The notes under the pieces were generated by a model, which had not been told where the DNA came from, did not search any database, and saw only the letters and a list, made by a program, of their open reading frames with translations. Made by a program: the position numbers and the translations under genes. Of a stretch of 64,000 nt of DNA, positions 23,389-36,928 are shown piece after piece (the stretch's first letter is position 1; every line of letters starts with the position of its first letter). The DNA lies in NCBI GenBank assembly GCA_026874595.1, contig CM049308.1, positions 42,477,327-42,541,326 on the forward strand. The letters are read 5' to 3'. Origin of the DNA: Sipunculus nudus. Its lineage: Eukaryota; Annelida; Sipuncula; Golfingiida; Sipunculidae.

Positions 23389-25978
23389 GTAAATACAAAC
23401 TCAGTCATTCTGTTAATCATTACACTCGAGTATAGTCCACAGGTCAACTTTTGTTTCCAAAGCGAGAGGGTTCGAGTTCGCCCCCCCCCCCCCGAAACGC
23501 CCAAAAGTGGCAAAATAAGTATAGACGGTTCCACGGATCTGGATCAGGTCAGAATACTACTATAATTGATAGTAGGCAGGGCATCCATCTTGGGGCATAA
23601 CGCCAACCTATGACTAAAAACCCCAACGGACCCAAAAGGATGTGACTTGTGAACCAAAAGGGCCAAATATGCAATATTTTTTTTATTTCAATTTAAAAAT
23701 GAAAATCTAAAACATGATAAAAAATAGAATAAAATTAAAAGTTTTCATTTCAAGATGACATAAAATGAGGAAATTACTTCCAAATAACGACCCTTTAAAT
23801 TATCCTCTGAATATAAACCAAATTTTTTTATCTTTTGTGCATTAATTTTTATTTTAACAAATCAAATATAAAGAAAACAATGTTAAAACATTTATTTTTA
23901 CTCAGGTCCGTACACACACATGTGCAAGTTGTCTGTATTCTGTTTCTAAATCACATCACTAAATCATGTTCATGATGTGGCACTCATAGTACTTGGGCAC
24001 ACTATACAGTGTAGATTCAGAATAATGTTCTTGTTTTCATTTGGGGTAGTTCTTTATAACAATTAAAGAAGCATTCTCTAATTGCATCAAAATCACCTGT
24101 ACCCATTACGTTATGCTCCCGAGGCAGCGGAAATCTTACACTTCTAAAGAAGCAACTGATTTTCACGCTGCCAGCTTTGACCATTTATGATATATTTAGA
24201 CACCCGATGGCGGTTTGTTGTCCGCTGAACAAAACGTGCGTATGATGTGACAAGCAGCCAACCAGATGCCAATAAACAAACACGCGACAGGCATCCTGGC
24301 TCTGCCCATAGCTGCACTTCAAGCGCCGTTTGAAGACAAGTTCACGTTTGAATTTTAATTGTTCCCTCTGCATTCTCGCATCATGGACCAATTTGATTCT
24401 GACAGTATGACTGTGTTAGCGTAGCCATGTGTCTGGTGTCTGCAGAACTGAAACCAGCCAGCGAGGTGTGCACGCAGCCTTTGTTGTTACGTTTCGTTTG
24501 AATTACAGCTCACCGACCGAGCATCCTATATGCCCAAGGCCCTAAGTAAATCACGTCTGCGGCGATTTTCTCTGAGCCTGTGGCCTGTTCATACGATTAC
24601 CGGGGCGATGAGCTGTCACTCAAAATGAAATGAGCATGATTGGCTCTGTGTATTCCTCGCTTGGCCGTGTCTTCCAGCACAAGGTCTCATCTGTTTGGAC
24701 AAAAATACAGTGCTCCCCTCTGGTGTAGCAATTCAGGATACGAGGTCATAACAAACAGCGCTTACCATATAGGAAGTAGGCCTATAGTTAAAGCGCTATG
24801 TAAAGAGCGTACCATTACGTGTGTTTTATCATCTTATTTAGTTCATATCCTTTAGTAAACCTTGTCTCTAAAATAACAGTTCAACCTGAATGCCATTTTC
24901 ATAATTTCAGTGGCTTCAGTATAATACATCATCATTTCAATGGCTATTTCACCATTTTCAAGTGCGTTTGTATGAGCCATAAAGTAACTGATCCCGAGGT
25001 CTGTAAACTGTGTGTGTAAACAACAGATTACTTGCATCCGACACAGACAAACCATATCCATGCCATATTTGGCAAGTTGAGCACCTTTAATCCTGTGAAT
25101 TTGGATATGATTCATATAAATATTATGAATATGCATGAACAATGGGACGACAGTATTTTACCACCACCAATAAATATTCATGTAAATAAATATGAACACT
25201 ATATTAAAATATTGTCCTCATTTCAAAGCAATGCTGGGCCAATGCTGTCGCCGGGGCAAAGTGTGATGATAACAGCTAGTAGCACAATGCCAGGCTCCTG
25301 TATACCCCTAGTAAGCAGCTGAGCAGTTTATCCAAGAGCACTTGTGTGTTATCAAAGAAAAGAAATGGAGTCAAATAACAGAAAATGGACTGTGTTATGC
25401 TTGTGCCACACTGACGCCACTTGTGGGCTGTTTAAGAAACTGACCGAGCTACAATAATGGTGATGTCATTTGACCTTTCCCTCCCGTGAATTTGTTGGAA
25501 AAAATTGCTCACAAGTATCCTAAAAATAGATTTGCTGTTATGATCATTTTTGTGCAGTGTTTTATGTTTAAAGTTTCATTTTAGAGACAAAAGTGGGTGT
25601 TACCTGCAATTAGCAGGCTTTGAGTTCATCTCATTTGCAGTACATATAATTGACAATAAATAAATGTCTTAGTCCCATTCTTTGATTGCTTTGTCTCTTT
25701 CATGATACACAAACATATTTATTTATGCCTCTTATGCTTTATCTAGATAATGTCACACATTATTATACTAGTTAGTTAACAAAGTGTATTTAACTTTATA
25801 TTCCATTATTACTGGTATAATGAATTTAGCTTTGCTGGTTTAAGGAAAGTCTGATTGAGACTTTACTGTCTAAAATTATACCTTTTTAACAAAAAAGACT
25901 ATTTGCCTACTGCTATTTGTACTTTTTTGCAGTGTCCATGTATAGTATAAAATATAAATTGTTTGTTATTCCTTTCAG
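23389..25978 (+). other. POLE2 intron 1
   Basis: GT...AG intron of 2590 bp ending TTCCTTTCAG. It has a C run near 23481-23494 and AT-rich sequence; a more GC-rich stretch (24110-24800) holds only short ORFs. I see no mobile element ends in it. Confidence 0.8.
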
Positions 25979-26079
25979 TGAGGCCTCCCATTACCTTGTA
26001 CAGGTATTAAATGCAGTCTGTGAAGAACAGAGAGAAATGTGTCTGGATCGTATTATTGAAGCAGTACAGAAACAGACCC
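25979..26079 (+). CDS. POLE2: POLE2 exon 2
   Basis: 101 bp between a TTTCAG acceptor and a GTAAGT donor. It completes the Ser from exon 1, gives 33 codons (EASHYLVQVLNAV...DRIIEAVQKQT), and leaves one base. The pattern EA-x-x-YL followed by a helix ending I-x-x-AV-x-KQ matches the POLE2 N-terminal domain closely. The stop soon after the donor (GTAAGTGATAA) supports a real exon end. Confidence 0.88.
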
Positions 26080-26154
26080 GTAAGTGATAATGTATAGTTG
26101 GTCCTGGTGTGGCTGACCTCTGGAAACAGTGAGCTCCTACTATTCACAATTGTT

Positions 26155-26183
26155 AGCTCAGCTGACTATAAGTCATCTGAGCT
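26155..26183. repeat. family A 5' terminus (AGCTCAGCTGAC hairpin)
   Basis: AGCTCAGCTGAC-TATAA-GTCATCTGAGCT forms a near-perfect stem. It is one of eight copies in the window and begins a family A Helentron-like fragment running to about 26366. Confidence 0.75.
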
Positions 26184-26366
26184 ATAGTCGTGGTCCATTG
26201 TCCTTCTTCTTTCTGTCCATCCATAGAAGTAACATGTTTAAAACCATAAGACCTAGGAATCCAAAATTGGGCATAATGTTAGATGTCCCCAAGATTTCCT
26301 ACCAAGCCGAAAACTGGGTCTTTGCGACTTCCTTCCTTTGAGAATTTAAGGAAAACCTCAAATTTT

Positions 26367-26650
26367 AGCGAACCTGTGAGCTTATGCGATGGTGCAGTGT
26401 CATGCGTAGTTGTTGTGCGTCATCTGTACCTTAAGGCTTTAAACTCCAAAAGCGCCCTGGTGGGCGTGTGGTTTGTCACAGGCCTTGAATTCAAGGGCGC
26501 CCGCCAGGGCGCACTAAAGCCCATTTTAAGGTCAAGAGTTGTTCTAACGTGACCAAGATCAAAACTGGTGCGGGCGCCGACTTGTTGGAAAAAAATAAAA
26601 ATGGTTGACTTTCACTCACGTGGCCTTGTAACGTGGGCCCTGGTAACATG
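26367..26650 (+). mobile_element. family B 5' fragment with internal GC-rich hairpin
   Basis: Starts AGCGAACCTGTG, the family B 5' subterminal repeat, interrupting a family A fragment. At about 26449-26514, two roughly 18-bp arms of GCGCCCTGG.GGGCG type face each other with a few mismatches around a 30-nt spacer. Confidence 0.55.
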
Positions 26651-28050
26651 TCGCCTGCGAGAGTAAAATCAGACACTTGCGCTAAATTCATCAGAAATTG
26701 GTAAATCACTAAATGTTGGCTATCAATTCCAGTGACAAAACCAAGTGCAATGTGTTTACAGTTTTAACTTCTGTTAAATATTTCCAAGATCATATATTAT
26801 CCCTTTTCTTATTGGTTTAACTTGTGACCAATGATCGCCGTCCGACTGACTGACGTGTTTGACAGACACCACGCACGTGATCTGAGTGAACTCCTAATTG
26901 TGTCATGTAATGGCACTGGAAAACCATGTTTTACCGATATCATATAATAAGATGAGTATTTATTTTAAATATTAACATATTTTCATAAATAAAAATCGAA
27001 GATACTGTCATATATTATGTCATATATATATGTGATGTCTGATTGTTTACTAATGATCATTAGGCCCTACTTATTTAATAAAAAGTTTCTCGGACGAAGA
27101 AATTAAAAGTGGTGTTGAGGAGGAGGAGGGAAAATAAAAATAAATATAATTCAAAAATTTAAAAAATGAAAAGTGACATTTTTTCCATATAAATTTTACA
27201 AATGATGAAATGAATATATAGGAACTATATGTGCCCTTCTACAATATCAAGTGAACTAAAGTATTTTCTGTATCTGCAGGATATCCTCAGTATTTCTGGA
27301 CGGGCTGGTTAAAATCAACTTTTCTAAAAAAAATCATGATTTTTCTACTGTTTAAATAAACTTTTATCAATTTAAATTAACAATTAATAAATTAATAATT
27401 TCCACTAAATTAACATTTTTGAAAAACCAATCAGTCCACTTTCTTACTAAAACAGCTGGAAAGTTTAAAATGACCTGTACAGGAGACTGGTTGCAAAATT
27501 AACTGTTAATTTTGAAGTATATTATATGGTCAGTGGAAATACAAAGCTCACAACAAATACAGGAAAGTTCAGGCAAATGAAAATAGCCATAAAATATGCA
27601 ATTCAAACACAAACGCACATTTAAGCAATATCAAGGTATATCAGGGTCACCCAGTCAGAAAATAAGCAGTCCTTTTTATTTAAAATATCATTGAAATCAG
27701 CTTTAAGATAGGATCTATCTGTTGTCAATCATTAAAAAAGCCTTCAGAAACACAAAATAAAAAATACTATATAAAAAATCTGGTAAAAATACACCCATCA
27801 GAAATTTAATCAAATATATCAAATGTGGTAAAACTTTACCCCTCAGAAATGTAAACAATTGCAAGGTGGGAAAAAATCAAGCTAATATAAACAAATATAT
27901 CAGACGTAAGTATATATTGATGAACATCATTTCAGAATGTTTTGCAACAAGGTTCGTCACTTGATTAAAGCTTCTGAGCCCTAAAAATAGTGGTATAACG
28001 TGCTAGCTGGTATATAACGCGGTATTTGCCACCATGTAACAACACACAGG
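26651..28050. other. AT-rich intron sequence
   Basis: No ORF, exon or clear repeat end. Several T/A-rich runs and a GGAGGAGGAGG patch near 27116. Confidence 0.5.
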
Positions 28051-28079
28051 TGCCCAGTGCTATTTTTAGCATTTCCATC

Positions 28080-28290
28080 GCGCGAGTATTTGATTGAGAG
28101 TTAAAGACTTTATTTGCATATGACGAGCTGTCAGGGCTTCAACGCGATTGGCGGAGAGAGACCCCGCCCAGCTGCCCTAGAAATAGAGCCAATCAGAGAA
28201 ATATAGTATACTACACGCATGCGCGTTAAGTTTAATTCATGAAAGTGATTTCATGGCGGGATATTGTCCGTGTGCAACAATTCCTGTGCT
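28080..28290. promoter_or_regulatory. GC-rich patch with CCAAT and GC boxes
   Basis: Within the intron there is an octamer-like ATTTGCATA, two CCAAT boxes of opposite orientation (GATTGG near 28145, CCAATCAG near 28190), a CCCCGCCC GC box, and CGCATGCGCG. Together these look like a compact promoter, possibly bidirectional. No gene driven by it is identified; the ORF at 28390-28587 (-) has no recognisable domain. Confidence 0.35.
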
Positions 28291-29483
28291 CTCAAATGCG
28301 ATGCTACAAGCATACATACAGCGATCGGTTATCCAAATTATCGAAAGTAGCTGATTTCATCCAGAATTTCCATAATCACAACCTCGTAGTCACATGTTCG
28401 CAGCCATTTTAACGAAGAGATTTAAATAAGTCGACTTTTTCCGCCTTCGGCCTAATGATTTCTTGTCTACAGAGGATTTCCACGTGATGTCAAGAATGTC
28501 ACAATAGTTCGATCGTGACCCTGCGTTGAGGTGGCATCTGAAACTGAGTTCGGTAGGACCATTCAAAAGCAAGACTTTTTGGGACACCTTGTGGAAAATA
28601 TTACAATCCCTGCTGATATAATATATTACAGTCAGTGCTCACATTTAGTGTTTTCGAACGTAAGCGGTCCATCATTACAAGAAGACCATAAAACTGAGAT
28701 CGGGTAAGATCGTGATGAAATGTGAAAGTATGAAGGAGAACATTTGAACGGTTTGACTTGAGGAAGATCTCCGACGAAAATCATTTTATCTCCGCAGATC
28801 CTCAGATTTTAGATGATCATGAGAAAGACAAGGGAAATGTTTCACTAACCATAGGCACGGCAAATGCGGTGACTTAAAAAACGACAGACTCTGGCGTGTG
28901 GGTCGCGTGTGGACACTTTTTATAACGGCGGCAAAAAAATAACGACAGGGACAATGTTATATTTATTTTCCAAATTGTCACAACTTAGGGTCGGCGGGTC
29001 TGAGAAACAAAAAATTAAATAAGTATGGCCTTACTGTGCCAAAAGAATCTATGTACAATCGTTATCGGGCACAATCGGCCGTGCACAAGAAATGTCAATC
29101 ATTCTTAGAGGCTTTTTGGATTATAAATAAAATTAATGCCTTCTTAACCTAGAAAGAGCCAGATAATTTATGGATATAGTTAATTTTCCAATGTAAAATA
29201 TAAAGATAACTTTATACTTCATGAAATATTGATGTAATTGTTATATGACGTACGTGGAACTGTACGCCTGCACCCAGATCCTTGAATATGTAAGACAAGA
29301 TAGTAAGTGACTAAAATGCTTGAACAAATATGTATTTACACGGTTTTAACACATACGGAACAGATTTTACACATTTTCATATGTGTAGTACTTCCTGTAT
29401 ATGTATACATGTGTACGTGCACGTGGGGGCAGGTTTGTGTGTGTGTATATATATATATATATAAATAGGCCTATATACTAGTA
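28291..29483. other. intron sequence without recognised features
   Basis: Mixed composition, more CpG-containing than surroundings up to about 29100, ending in a GT/TA microsatellite (29435-29463). Confidence 0.45.
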
Positions 29484-29485
29484 TA

Positions 29486-30490
29486 CCGTATTTATTCTAA
29501 TTTGGCGACCACTTAAAAATAATAAATTTTCTCAGAGGTCGAGACAATAGAGGATATTTGAAAATTATCTTCCTGCAGAATTTGCGGTGGTCGAGATTTT
29601 AGAGGCACGCGGTTTAATAACCTTCCGTAGAGCCGCAGAGCGGCTCTGACAGTATTTCCTACAAACGGGCTTCCAACCGTCACATGAATTACACAGAGTC
29701 CGCAAATGATTAATAAAACTGAGCTCAATCACTTTACAAAATGATCACTACTTCGCGTATAGGTACGATGACATAGACGGCAACTCATGCAACTACCAGT
29801 TGTTTCAAGTTAACCCACCAGGCGGCGATATAAAGAGCAAGCAGCGGCACCAAGTTGGAAGAAGACTTTATAAAAAATAACTGCCAATTATCAGATAAAT
29901 TTTATTTGCATAATACGTAATAAATACAGGAAAGTAAAGGCACGTTAAAATATGTACGACCGGAAATGGTCCTAGCTGGCGTGCCCTCGATAGGGCCCTG
30001 TTTTGTATATGCGGTCAGCCATCCAAAAACTAACCAGGGTCGTTTAAACTTAACTAATATGACCGGTCCAACTGTTTTACAGTAGTTCCACCACACGTGC
30101 TTCCCCCTACTTGGTAAATATTATTGCTAATTATCCCACGTGAATCGCACACGAGACACGTGCGTACCAGGAATGGTACACAAGTTTGCTTCGTCACGGA
30201 CACCCATTTGGAACTTGAACGCTTTATCATGTTTATATATTATGAAAAACGCATCTTTGTATCTTCAAAAATTTTATTGCAAACAAGTTTGATGTGGATG
30301 CTCAGTGTAATAAGAATCTAGTCAGATACAAACTGCGGTGCCCGCGGGAGACGTAGGCATTACACCTTAACATCGTCGACAGAAAACATCGTCGGCAGTC
30401 ACGAAATTAGAGTCATTTTAGAAATTATGCTTTCAAAATTTTTTTTGGGGTCGAGAAATAAGAGGGATCGCCAAATTGGAATAAATACGG
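29486..30490 (+). mobile_element. TA-flanked 1-kb MITE, copy 1
   Basis: Ends CCGTATTTATTCTAATTTGG and the inverted counterpart ...GGAATAAATACGG, flanked by TA on both sides. This fits a Tc1/mariner-like 2-bp duplication. No transposase ORF. It is repeated in opposite orientation at 42189-43271. Confidence 0.85.
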
Positions 30491-32500
30491 TACATGAATA
30501 TAGTATGTGCGTATTATAATTTTCATTAATGATCATAAACAGCACTGTCACTGCCAGTAAAACAAATTTTGGGCGGAGCTGCAGTGCATCCTTAAATATA
30601 TATGGCACATAGCAAATCCAATTAAATTAAGAAAAAAAATATTATATTATGGATTGAAGTAAATAATTTTTTTTATAATACATGTAGGCCTATAACAGGC
30701 TACCGGTATTCATTGTTGTAAGGAATAGTTCTGCGTGAAATGTTTGTACCTTTTAAACATGAAAACTTACCAATAAATACCAGAACTTAACTCTGTTATA
30801 CATTTCAACCACGTCATTTTCGCACATCGGTTTCATTCGCTGCGTTTATTCATAAAATATATACCGCAGACCACACACACACACACATATATATATATAT
30901 CGCATATACCGTGCGCCCGGTAAAAACGCCGCTTTGTATTGATATCGCTCTCAAAACCCATGCAGTCACTGTGCATGCATTGCCCAGGGATTAAATATGG
31001 TAAATGTATCGTGGCCACATGCTGATAATCCTTTAAGGACCTTAAAGGTCATACGGGGGAGTCAGTCTCAGTTATGATACATGCAGGACAAATTTATAAA
31101 ATGCATTCACCAATCTTAAATTAGAAGCTATAGCGTATATATACTGATGATGACACAGTGACAGTAAAATATAAAGACCAAAGATGCGGAATTTCGATAT
31201 GCATGCGCACGGTGTATTCAAAATGACGAGAAACCAGGTGGACAAGTTAGACTGAAATCCAACTATACCTTTCCATTGCTGTAAGATAAGATTAAAAAGA
31301 CCCAGGTATACAAATATATCTATATTGCAAAATGTTTGAAGGCTTTGTCTGAAACTTGCCCCTTTCGAAGACCTAAAATACCATGGTGTCGGCTTCTATA
31401 TGGGCCCAAACATAATGCACTTTGTAAAAAATCAAGAAATATATTTATGCTCTGTCACACCAACATGCACACACCCGAACCTGCTCACAGTTATCCCATA
31501 ACTAATCATAACTTGATAATATCATTCATACCCATCCAGTCACTTGCTCTGTTCTCGGAAGTGCTGAAAAAAGTGCACAAGACATGGAATTGTGGGAAAA
31601 AACTGGCCGAGGTTTATTAAAAATAACATTAAAATTTCTATATTCAACATATTCAGCAATTATCCCTTCTTTCCCACTGAGGGGAAGGTGGGGTACAACA
31701 CGCCATATATATTGTATAGGTCATATTAAAAGTAAAAGTAGTAGTAGTAAAAGTAAACAGTTTACATCTAGACAAATATACTGTTTAGAAACAATAAACT
31801 CTGAAATTTTAACATTAACAAGTAGAACACAGAATGCTTGAGTCGGTGGCAAAGGGGGTGGTGGTGGGTTTTTCTTCCAGATAGTATGTTGCTGTTGTAG
31901 TTTTTCCTGACAGATGAATTCACTGGTCGTCATTTCTCCTGGTACTAGTGGTAGATGGTTACCGAGTCCTGGTTGACGAGTGATCTTGTCCAAGCGCGGG
32001 CATGTCTTCTCAAACAATGACCTGGACTGCTGTTGGCCGGTACTTACTTCCGGTTTGCAGTGCATTATGGTCCCCCAAAATCTTTCTTAATATAATATTT
32101 AATGGAGTTTTTAGTCCAGTTAGAATACAGATGGGGATGTATGTAACATATATTTACTAATCGTGACCCTTCTTGTCAAAGTGAGGTCCTCTGTAATCAT
32201 TATTCAAAATCTAGCGACCTTGAACTTCCGCCCTCTTGTAAGCAGTGCCGCCATATTGGATATTCGCCCTCTCCTAGTTAATTCCGTGTCTTCATGAACT
32301 GGTTATACTGCAGATAAAATTAAACTACTTGTTTCAAATGAATCTGCTTATTTAGCAAGGTCCTCACGCTGCCGGCTATGGGTTTCCATACGTTAAGAGT
32401 ACCAGATTTCCCAGAACACAGTGTTACCTTAATTATCGCCCAGCGCCGCCGTACTAATAACGATGTCCACCCTCCAAGTATTCTCACTATTTGTCGGGAC
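30491..32500. other. intron sequence without recognised genes
   Basis: Contains a CA/TA microsatellite at about 30870-30900 and AGT/AAGT-rich short repeats near 31730-31760. Short ORFs show no domains. Confidence 0.45.
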
Positions 32501-33368
32501 AGTTTTTAACTCTGATTTTGGTTATCATTACCTTCTTTTCAACAAGGCAGGTCTTGGGCTTTAAATATTTGTGTATATACTAGTACTGTCCCCCCCCCCC
32601 CCCCCCCCCCCGATATCATTTCCTTTTATTGGCGCCTGTTGCATGGACGTCACCCGGACATAGGAGGATGGCGCCACGAAGTGGTGTGGCCGCCCCCGTT
32701 TCCACACGTATGGATCCACCCCGCTATCAGTGACTACTGACACGCTTTGAGAAACATAAACACTATTCTGGGACCTTTCAGTACTGGTTTTGCAGTTCTG
32801 ACGGCGCTGTCGTTTCTCTTAAGCAAAACCACAAACTTCTGCGGTTTCCACCCATTGTTGAAAGCCTATAAAACGAACTCGCCTGCAGTACGAGGCGGGA
32901 CTATTGATTTTGCTACGCCACGTTACTGTTTTCCCCGAGGACCGTGACCGTGGGCTCTTAGTCCCCAAGCCCACGGAATGCCATGAACCACGCTATGAAC
33001 TTTATTAAGTAGGAAGAGGAGAGACTTTATGTTTTCTGGTGCCACATGGATTAATACAGGACTTCAGTTTTGTGTGTGCCCGAACTATGTGTTGATGATG
33101 GACTTCAGTTTCTCGTATACCGGATTCAGTTAAGTATTTCGTTGCAGTTCGTTATTTAGAGACTCAGTTTTCTTCAGAGACTTTGTTATAAATTACGTTA
33201 TGTATTGACTATTATATTATTTGTGTACGAATGTAAATATTGTAATATATGAATATAGCACTGTTTTTGCACCCATATTTTGGTTACATATTCATTTGAA
33301 GAGAACGTGTCTGAGCATATGTGTTACGGTTCGGCCTGAGTTGTTTGGTGTGAAAAGGGACCGTAACA
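32500..33368. other. possible LTR-like or promoter-like sequence, unresolved
   Basis: Holds a 22-base C run (about 32590-32611), a CCTATAAAAC TATA-like box near 32869, GC-rich sequence after it, and an end reading ACCGTAACA at 33360-33368 with TGTTACGGT about 40 bp before. This resembles an LTR end, but no matching start or target duplication was found. Confidence 0.25.
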
Positions 33369-34829
33369 GTGCCCAACACACAAAACACTGATGGTGTGGC
33401 AAGCATAAAATTATTATCTGCTTGGGGCAGAGTAATTGTATTTACTTCCTCAACAAAAGGATTGCTGAAGCTAGAGATTTTTGTCAGGGATGTAACATTA
33501 TTTTATCAAGATTCAATTGAATACCCAAAATTAGTTTCCGAATTTTTCAAATTTTGTAAGTTATTAGTATAAATATAAAATTAGTACCTTAAATTTTGCC
33601 AACCTTTGACCATGGCACTTTGTTGTTGCCGGAATCAAAGATTTCGGCAAGCATATTGGTCAGTTGCCTCTGTCTGTCTGTCTGTTTGTTTGTGTGTTTG
33701 TCATCACTCTCCTGGCCACAATTTTGCCACAATAACCTTGAAACTTACAGGGATAATGAAAAAAAAATTTCTAGGTGCCCTATTGTTTTTGGTTAAAATA
33801 GGTCAAAGGTCAAGGTCGTCAAAACTTCTTTTCTCCATATCTGTGTGACTATTAGTCGTATCTACTTCAACAACAGCTCATTTTAGTCGTCATTCCAAGG
33901 CCTGTCATCTGGTGTGTAGCTGACTCAAATTTGCCATAACCATGGTTACAAATTTTTTGGGAAAAGTCATGATATTCAAAAATAAGGGGTCTTATTTTTC
34001 TAACTTTGTCAGTTTTAAAGCTGGAGTGATCTAGTTTTTTGCATCAGGTAGCATTCAACTAGTACTACAAGATTTTATTACAAGTCCTGCAGTATCTCGT
34101 AAAATATCTCGTGAATAGAGATATTTCGAGATTTCATTCATCTTGCGCCGAAGGCCACATTATTGCAGGAATCTTTTTGAAACTGACATATCATAAATCC
34201 TACACTAGTATCTCAAAATTGTTTTTTCATTTTTTGATTATGGCTGCTAGGGGGCGCTGCAAACGACCCTCACACACATATCATTACATTGGCCATATCT
34301 CTAAAACCCAAAGCCTCAATTACATAAACTATAGCTTATTTTTTTCCTCTGAGTCTTCTCCATAAACTGATAATGTCATCTGGTCTCAATCTTGTGTCAC
34401 TTTGTCAGTGTGTCCATCTGTTCGCAGTTGTCCTCAAATTCGCCTGCTTGCTGGTTCTTGTATCTCACATATAGCATTCTACAGGCCACAGTTTTTAAAG
34501 AAGCATTTGAAAACTGATGCATATTATGTTTCACAGAAATATCTCAAAACTTTTTTTTTATTTTCCGGATATGGCCGCTAGGTGGCGCTGCACATGACCC
34601 TCACACACATATCATTATATTGACAATATCTCTAAAACCCAAAATGTGAATTACAGAAACTATGGCTTATTTTCTTTCCCTGAGTCTTCTCCATGACCTA
34701 TTAATGTCATCTGGTCTCAATCTTGTGTCACTTTGTCAGTGTGTCTGTCTGTTTGTCAGTTGTCCTAAAATCGGCCTACATGCTGGTTCTTGGTTCTCAT
34801 AAATATCATTCTACAGGCCACAGTTTTTT
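33369..34829 (+). mobile_element. mosaic of dispersed repeats (Helentron-like family fragments)
   Basis: Block 33440-33600 recurs near 56660-56830. A CTGTCTGTCTGT-type run near 33675 and a pair of similar ~350-bp blocks (34150-34470 and 34500-34820, sharing GGCCGCTAGG.GGCGCTGC) follow. No genes. Confidence 0.6.
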
Positions 34830-35582
34830 AGCTCAGCTGACTGAAAGTCATCTGAGCTATAGCGATCACTCTTTGTCCGTCGTCCGTCTGTCTGTCTGTC
34901 CGTCCGTTAACCAGGCACAAATCGTAACCGCTGGACCTAGAACCTTGTAACTTGGCATTCTGAGAGGTCCATGAAAAATCTTCTTGGAAACCAGAAATTA
35001 GGTCTCTGTTACCCATATCCTTTGAGCTATGGGGCAGCAAAGTACCCCCCAGAAAAGTCAAAAATTTCATACAAAAACATCAATATCTCATTTACTACAT
35101 CACTGATGGTCATGATTTTTTGCATACATATTGATCATGAGATGTTCCATCTGTTCCTGCAGACTGGTGGCGCCACCTGTATTTTTTGATTTTTTACGAA
35201 TTTTTTTCTCTATTTTTGAGACCTTTAAAAATGTGAACATCTGTTAACAAGGCACAAATTGTAAAGACTGGACCTAGAATCTTCATTCTTGAGACATTGA
35301 GAGGTCAATGAAAAAATGTCCATGGAAACCAGAAATTAGGTCTCTGTTACCCATATCCTTCGAGCTATGGGGCCCCGAAGTACCCCCCAGAAGAGTCAAA
35401 AATTTCATACAAAAACTTCAATATCTCTTTAACTACATTACTGATGGTCATGATTTTTTGCATGGATATTGATCATGGAGTGTTTCATCAGTTCAGCAGA
35501 CTGGTGGCGCCACCTGTATTTTTTCAATTTTTACGAATTTTTTTCTCTATTTTTGAGACCTCTGAAGATGCAGTCATCTGTT

Positions 35583-36928
35583 AACAGGGCACAAATCGTA
35601 ACGACTGGACCTAGAATCTTCTCTCTTGACATGCAGAGAGGCCCATAAAAAGTCTCCTTGGAAACCTGAAATTAGGTCTCGGTTACCCATAACCTCTGAG
35701 CTATGGGGCTCCGAAGTACCCCCCAGAATAATGGAAAATTTGATACAAAAGTTCAAGTAACTGATCAACTATTGCATTGATCACCATGATTCTTTGCATT
35801 GATTTTGATCATGGGGTGTTTCATCAGTTTCTGCAGACTGGTGGTGCCACCTGTATTTTTTCGATTTTTACGTGTTTTTTTTCTCTATTTTTGAGACATT
35901 AAAAGATACGGTCATCGGTTAACAGGGCACAAATCCTAATGACTGGACCTAGAATCGTCTCTCTTGACATGCAGGGAGGCCCATGAAAAGTCTCCTTGGA
36001 AACCTGAAACTAGGTCTCTGTTACCCATAACCTCTGAGCTATGGGGCTCAGAAGTACCCCCCAGAATAATGGAAAATTTGATACAAAAGCTCAAATATCT
36101 GAACAACTATTGCATTGATCACCATGATTCTTTGTATGGATATTGATCATCGGATGTTTCATCAGTTTCTGCAGTCTGGTGGCGCCACCTGTATTTTTTC
36201 GATTTTTACGAATTATTTTCTCTATTTATGAGACCTTAAGATGGGGTCATCTGTTAACAGGGCACAAATCGTAACGCCTGGACCTAGAATCTTCTCTCTT
36301 GACATGCAGAGAGGCCCATAAAAAGTCTCCTTGAAAACCTGAAATTAGGTCTCTGTTACCCATAACCTCTGAGCTATGGGGCTCCGAAGTACCCCCCAGA
36401 ATAATGGAAAATTTGATACAAAAGTTCAAGTAACTGATCAACTATTGCATTGATCACCATGATTCTTTGCATTGATTTTGATCATGGGGTGTTTCATCAG
36501 TTTCTGCAGACTGGTGGTGCCACCTGTATTTTTTCGATTTTTACGTGTTTTTTTTCTCTATTTTTGAGACATTAAAAGATACGGTCATCGGTTAACAGGG
36601 CACAAATCCTAATGACTGGACCTAGAATCGTCTCTCTTGACATGCAGGGAGGCCCATGAAAAGTCTCCTTGGAAACCTGAAACTAGGTCTCTGTTACCCA
36701 TAACCTCTGAGCTATGGGGCTCAGAAGTACCCCCCAGAATAATGGAAAATTTGATACAAAAGCTCAAATATCTGAACAACTATTGCATTGATCACCATGA
36801 TTCTTTGTATGGATATTGATCATGGGATGTTTCATCAGTTTCTGCAGTCTGGTGGCGCCACCTGTATTTTTTCGATTTTTACGAATTATTTTCTCTATTT
36901 ATGAGACCTTAAGATGGGGTCATCTGTT
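35583..36928 (+). repeat. 673-bp higher-order tandem duplication
   Basis: 35583-36255 and 36256-36928 are nearly identical by eye (a handful of substitutions). Each contains two diverged monomers of about 340 and 333 bp starting AACAGGGCACAAATC. This is a dimer-based higher-order repeat and was duplicated recently. Confidence 0.88.

Noticed and set aside
24185-24391. Divergent gene upstream of intron 1 midpoint (68-codon minus ORF)
   Set aside because: No recognisable domain, no splice or start context beyond chance.
32500-33368. Solo LTR candidate (TATA-like box, TGTTACGG...CCGTAACA near the end)
   Set aside because: No matching 5' LTR boundary or 4-6 bp target duplication could be found; kept only as a low-confidence unresolved region.
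33670-33700. CRISPR-like regular repeats and other TCTG/TCCG runs
   Set aside because: Simple-sequence runs within eukaryotic transposon ends; no spacer structure.
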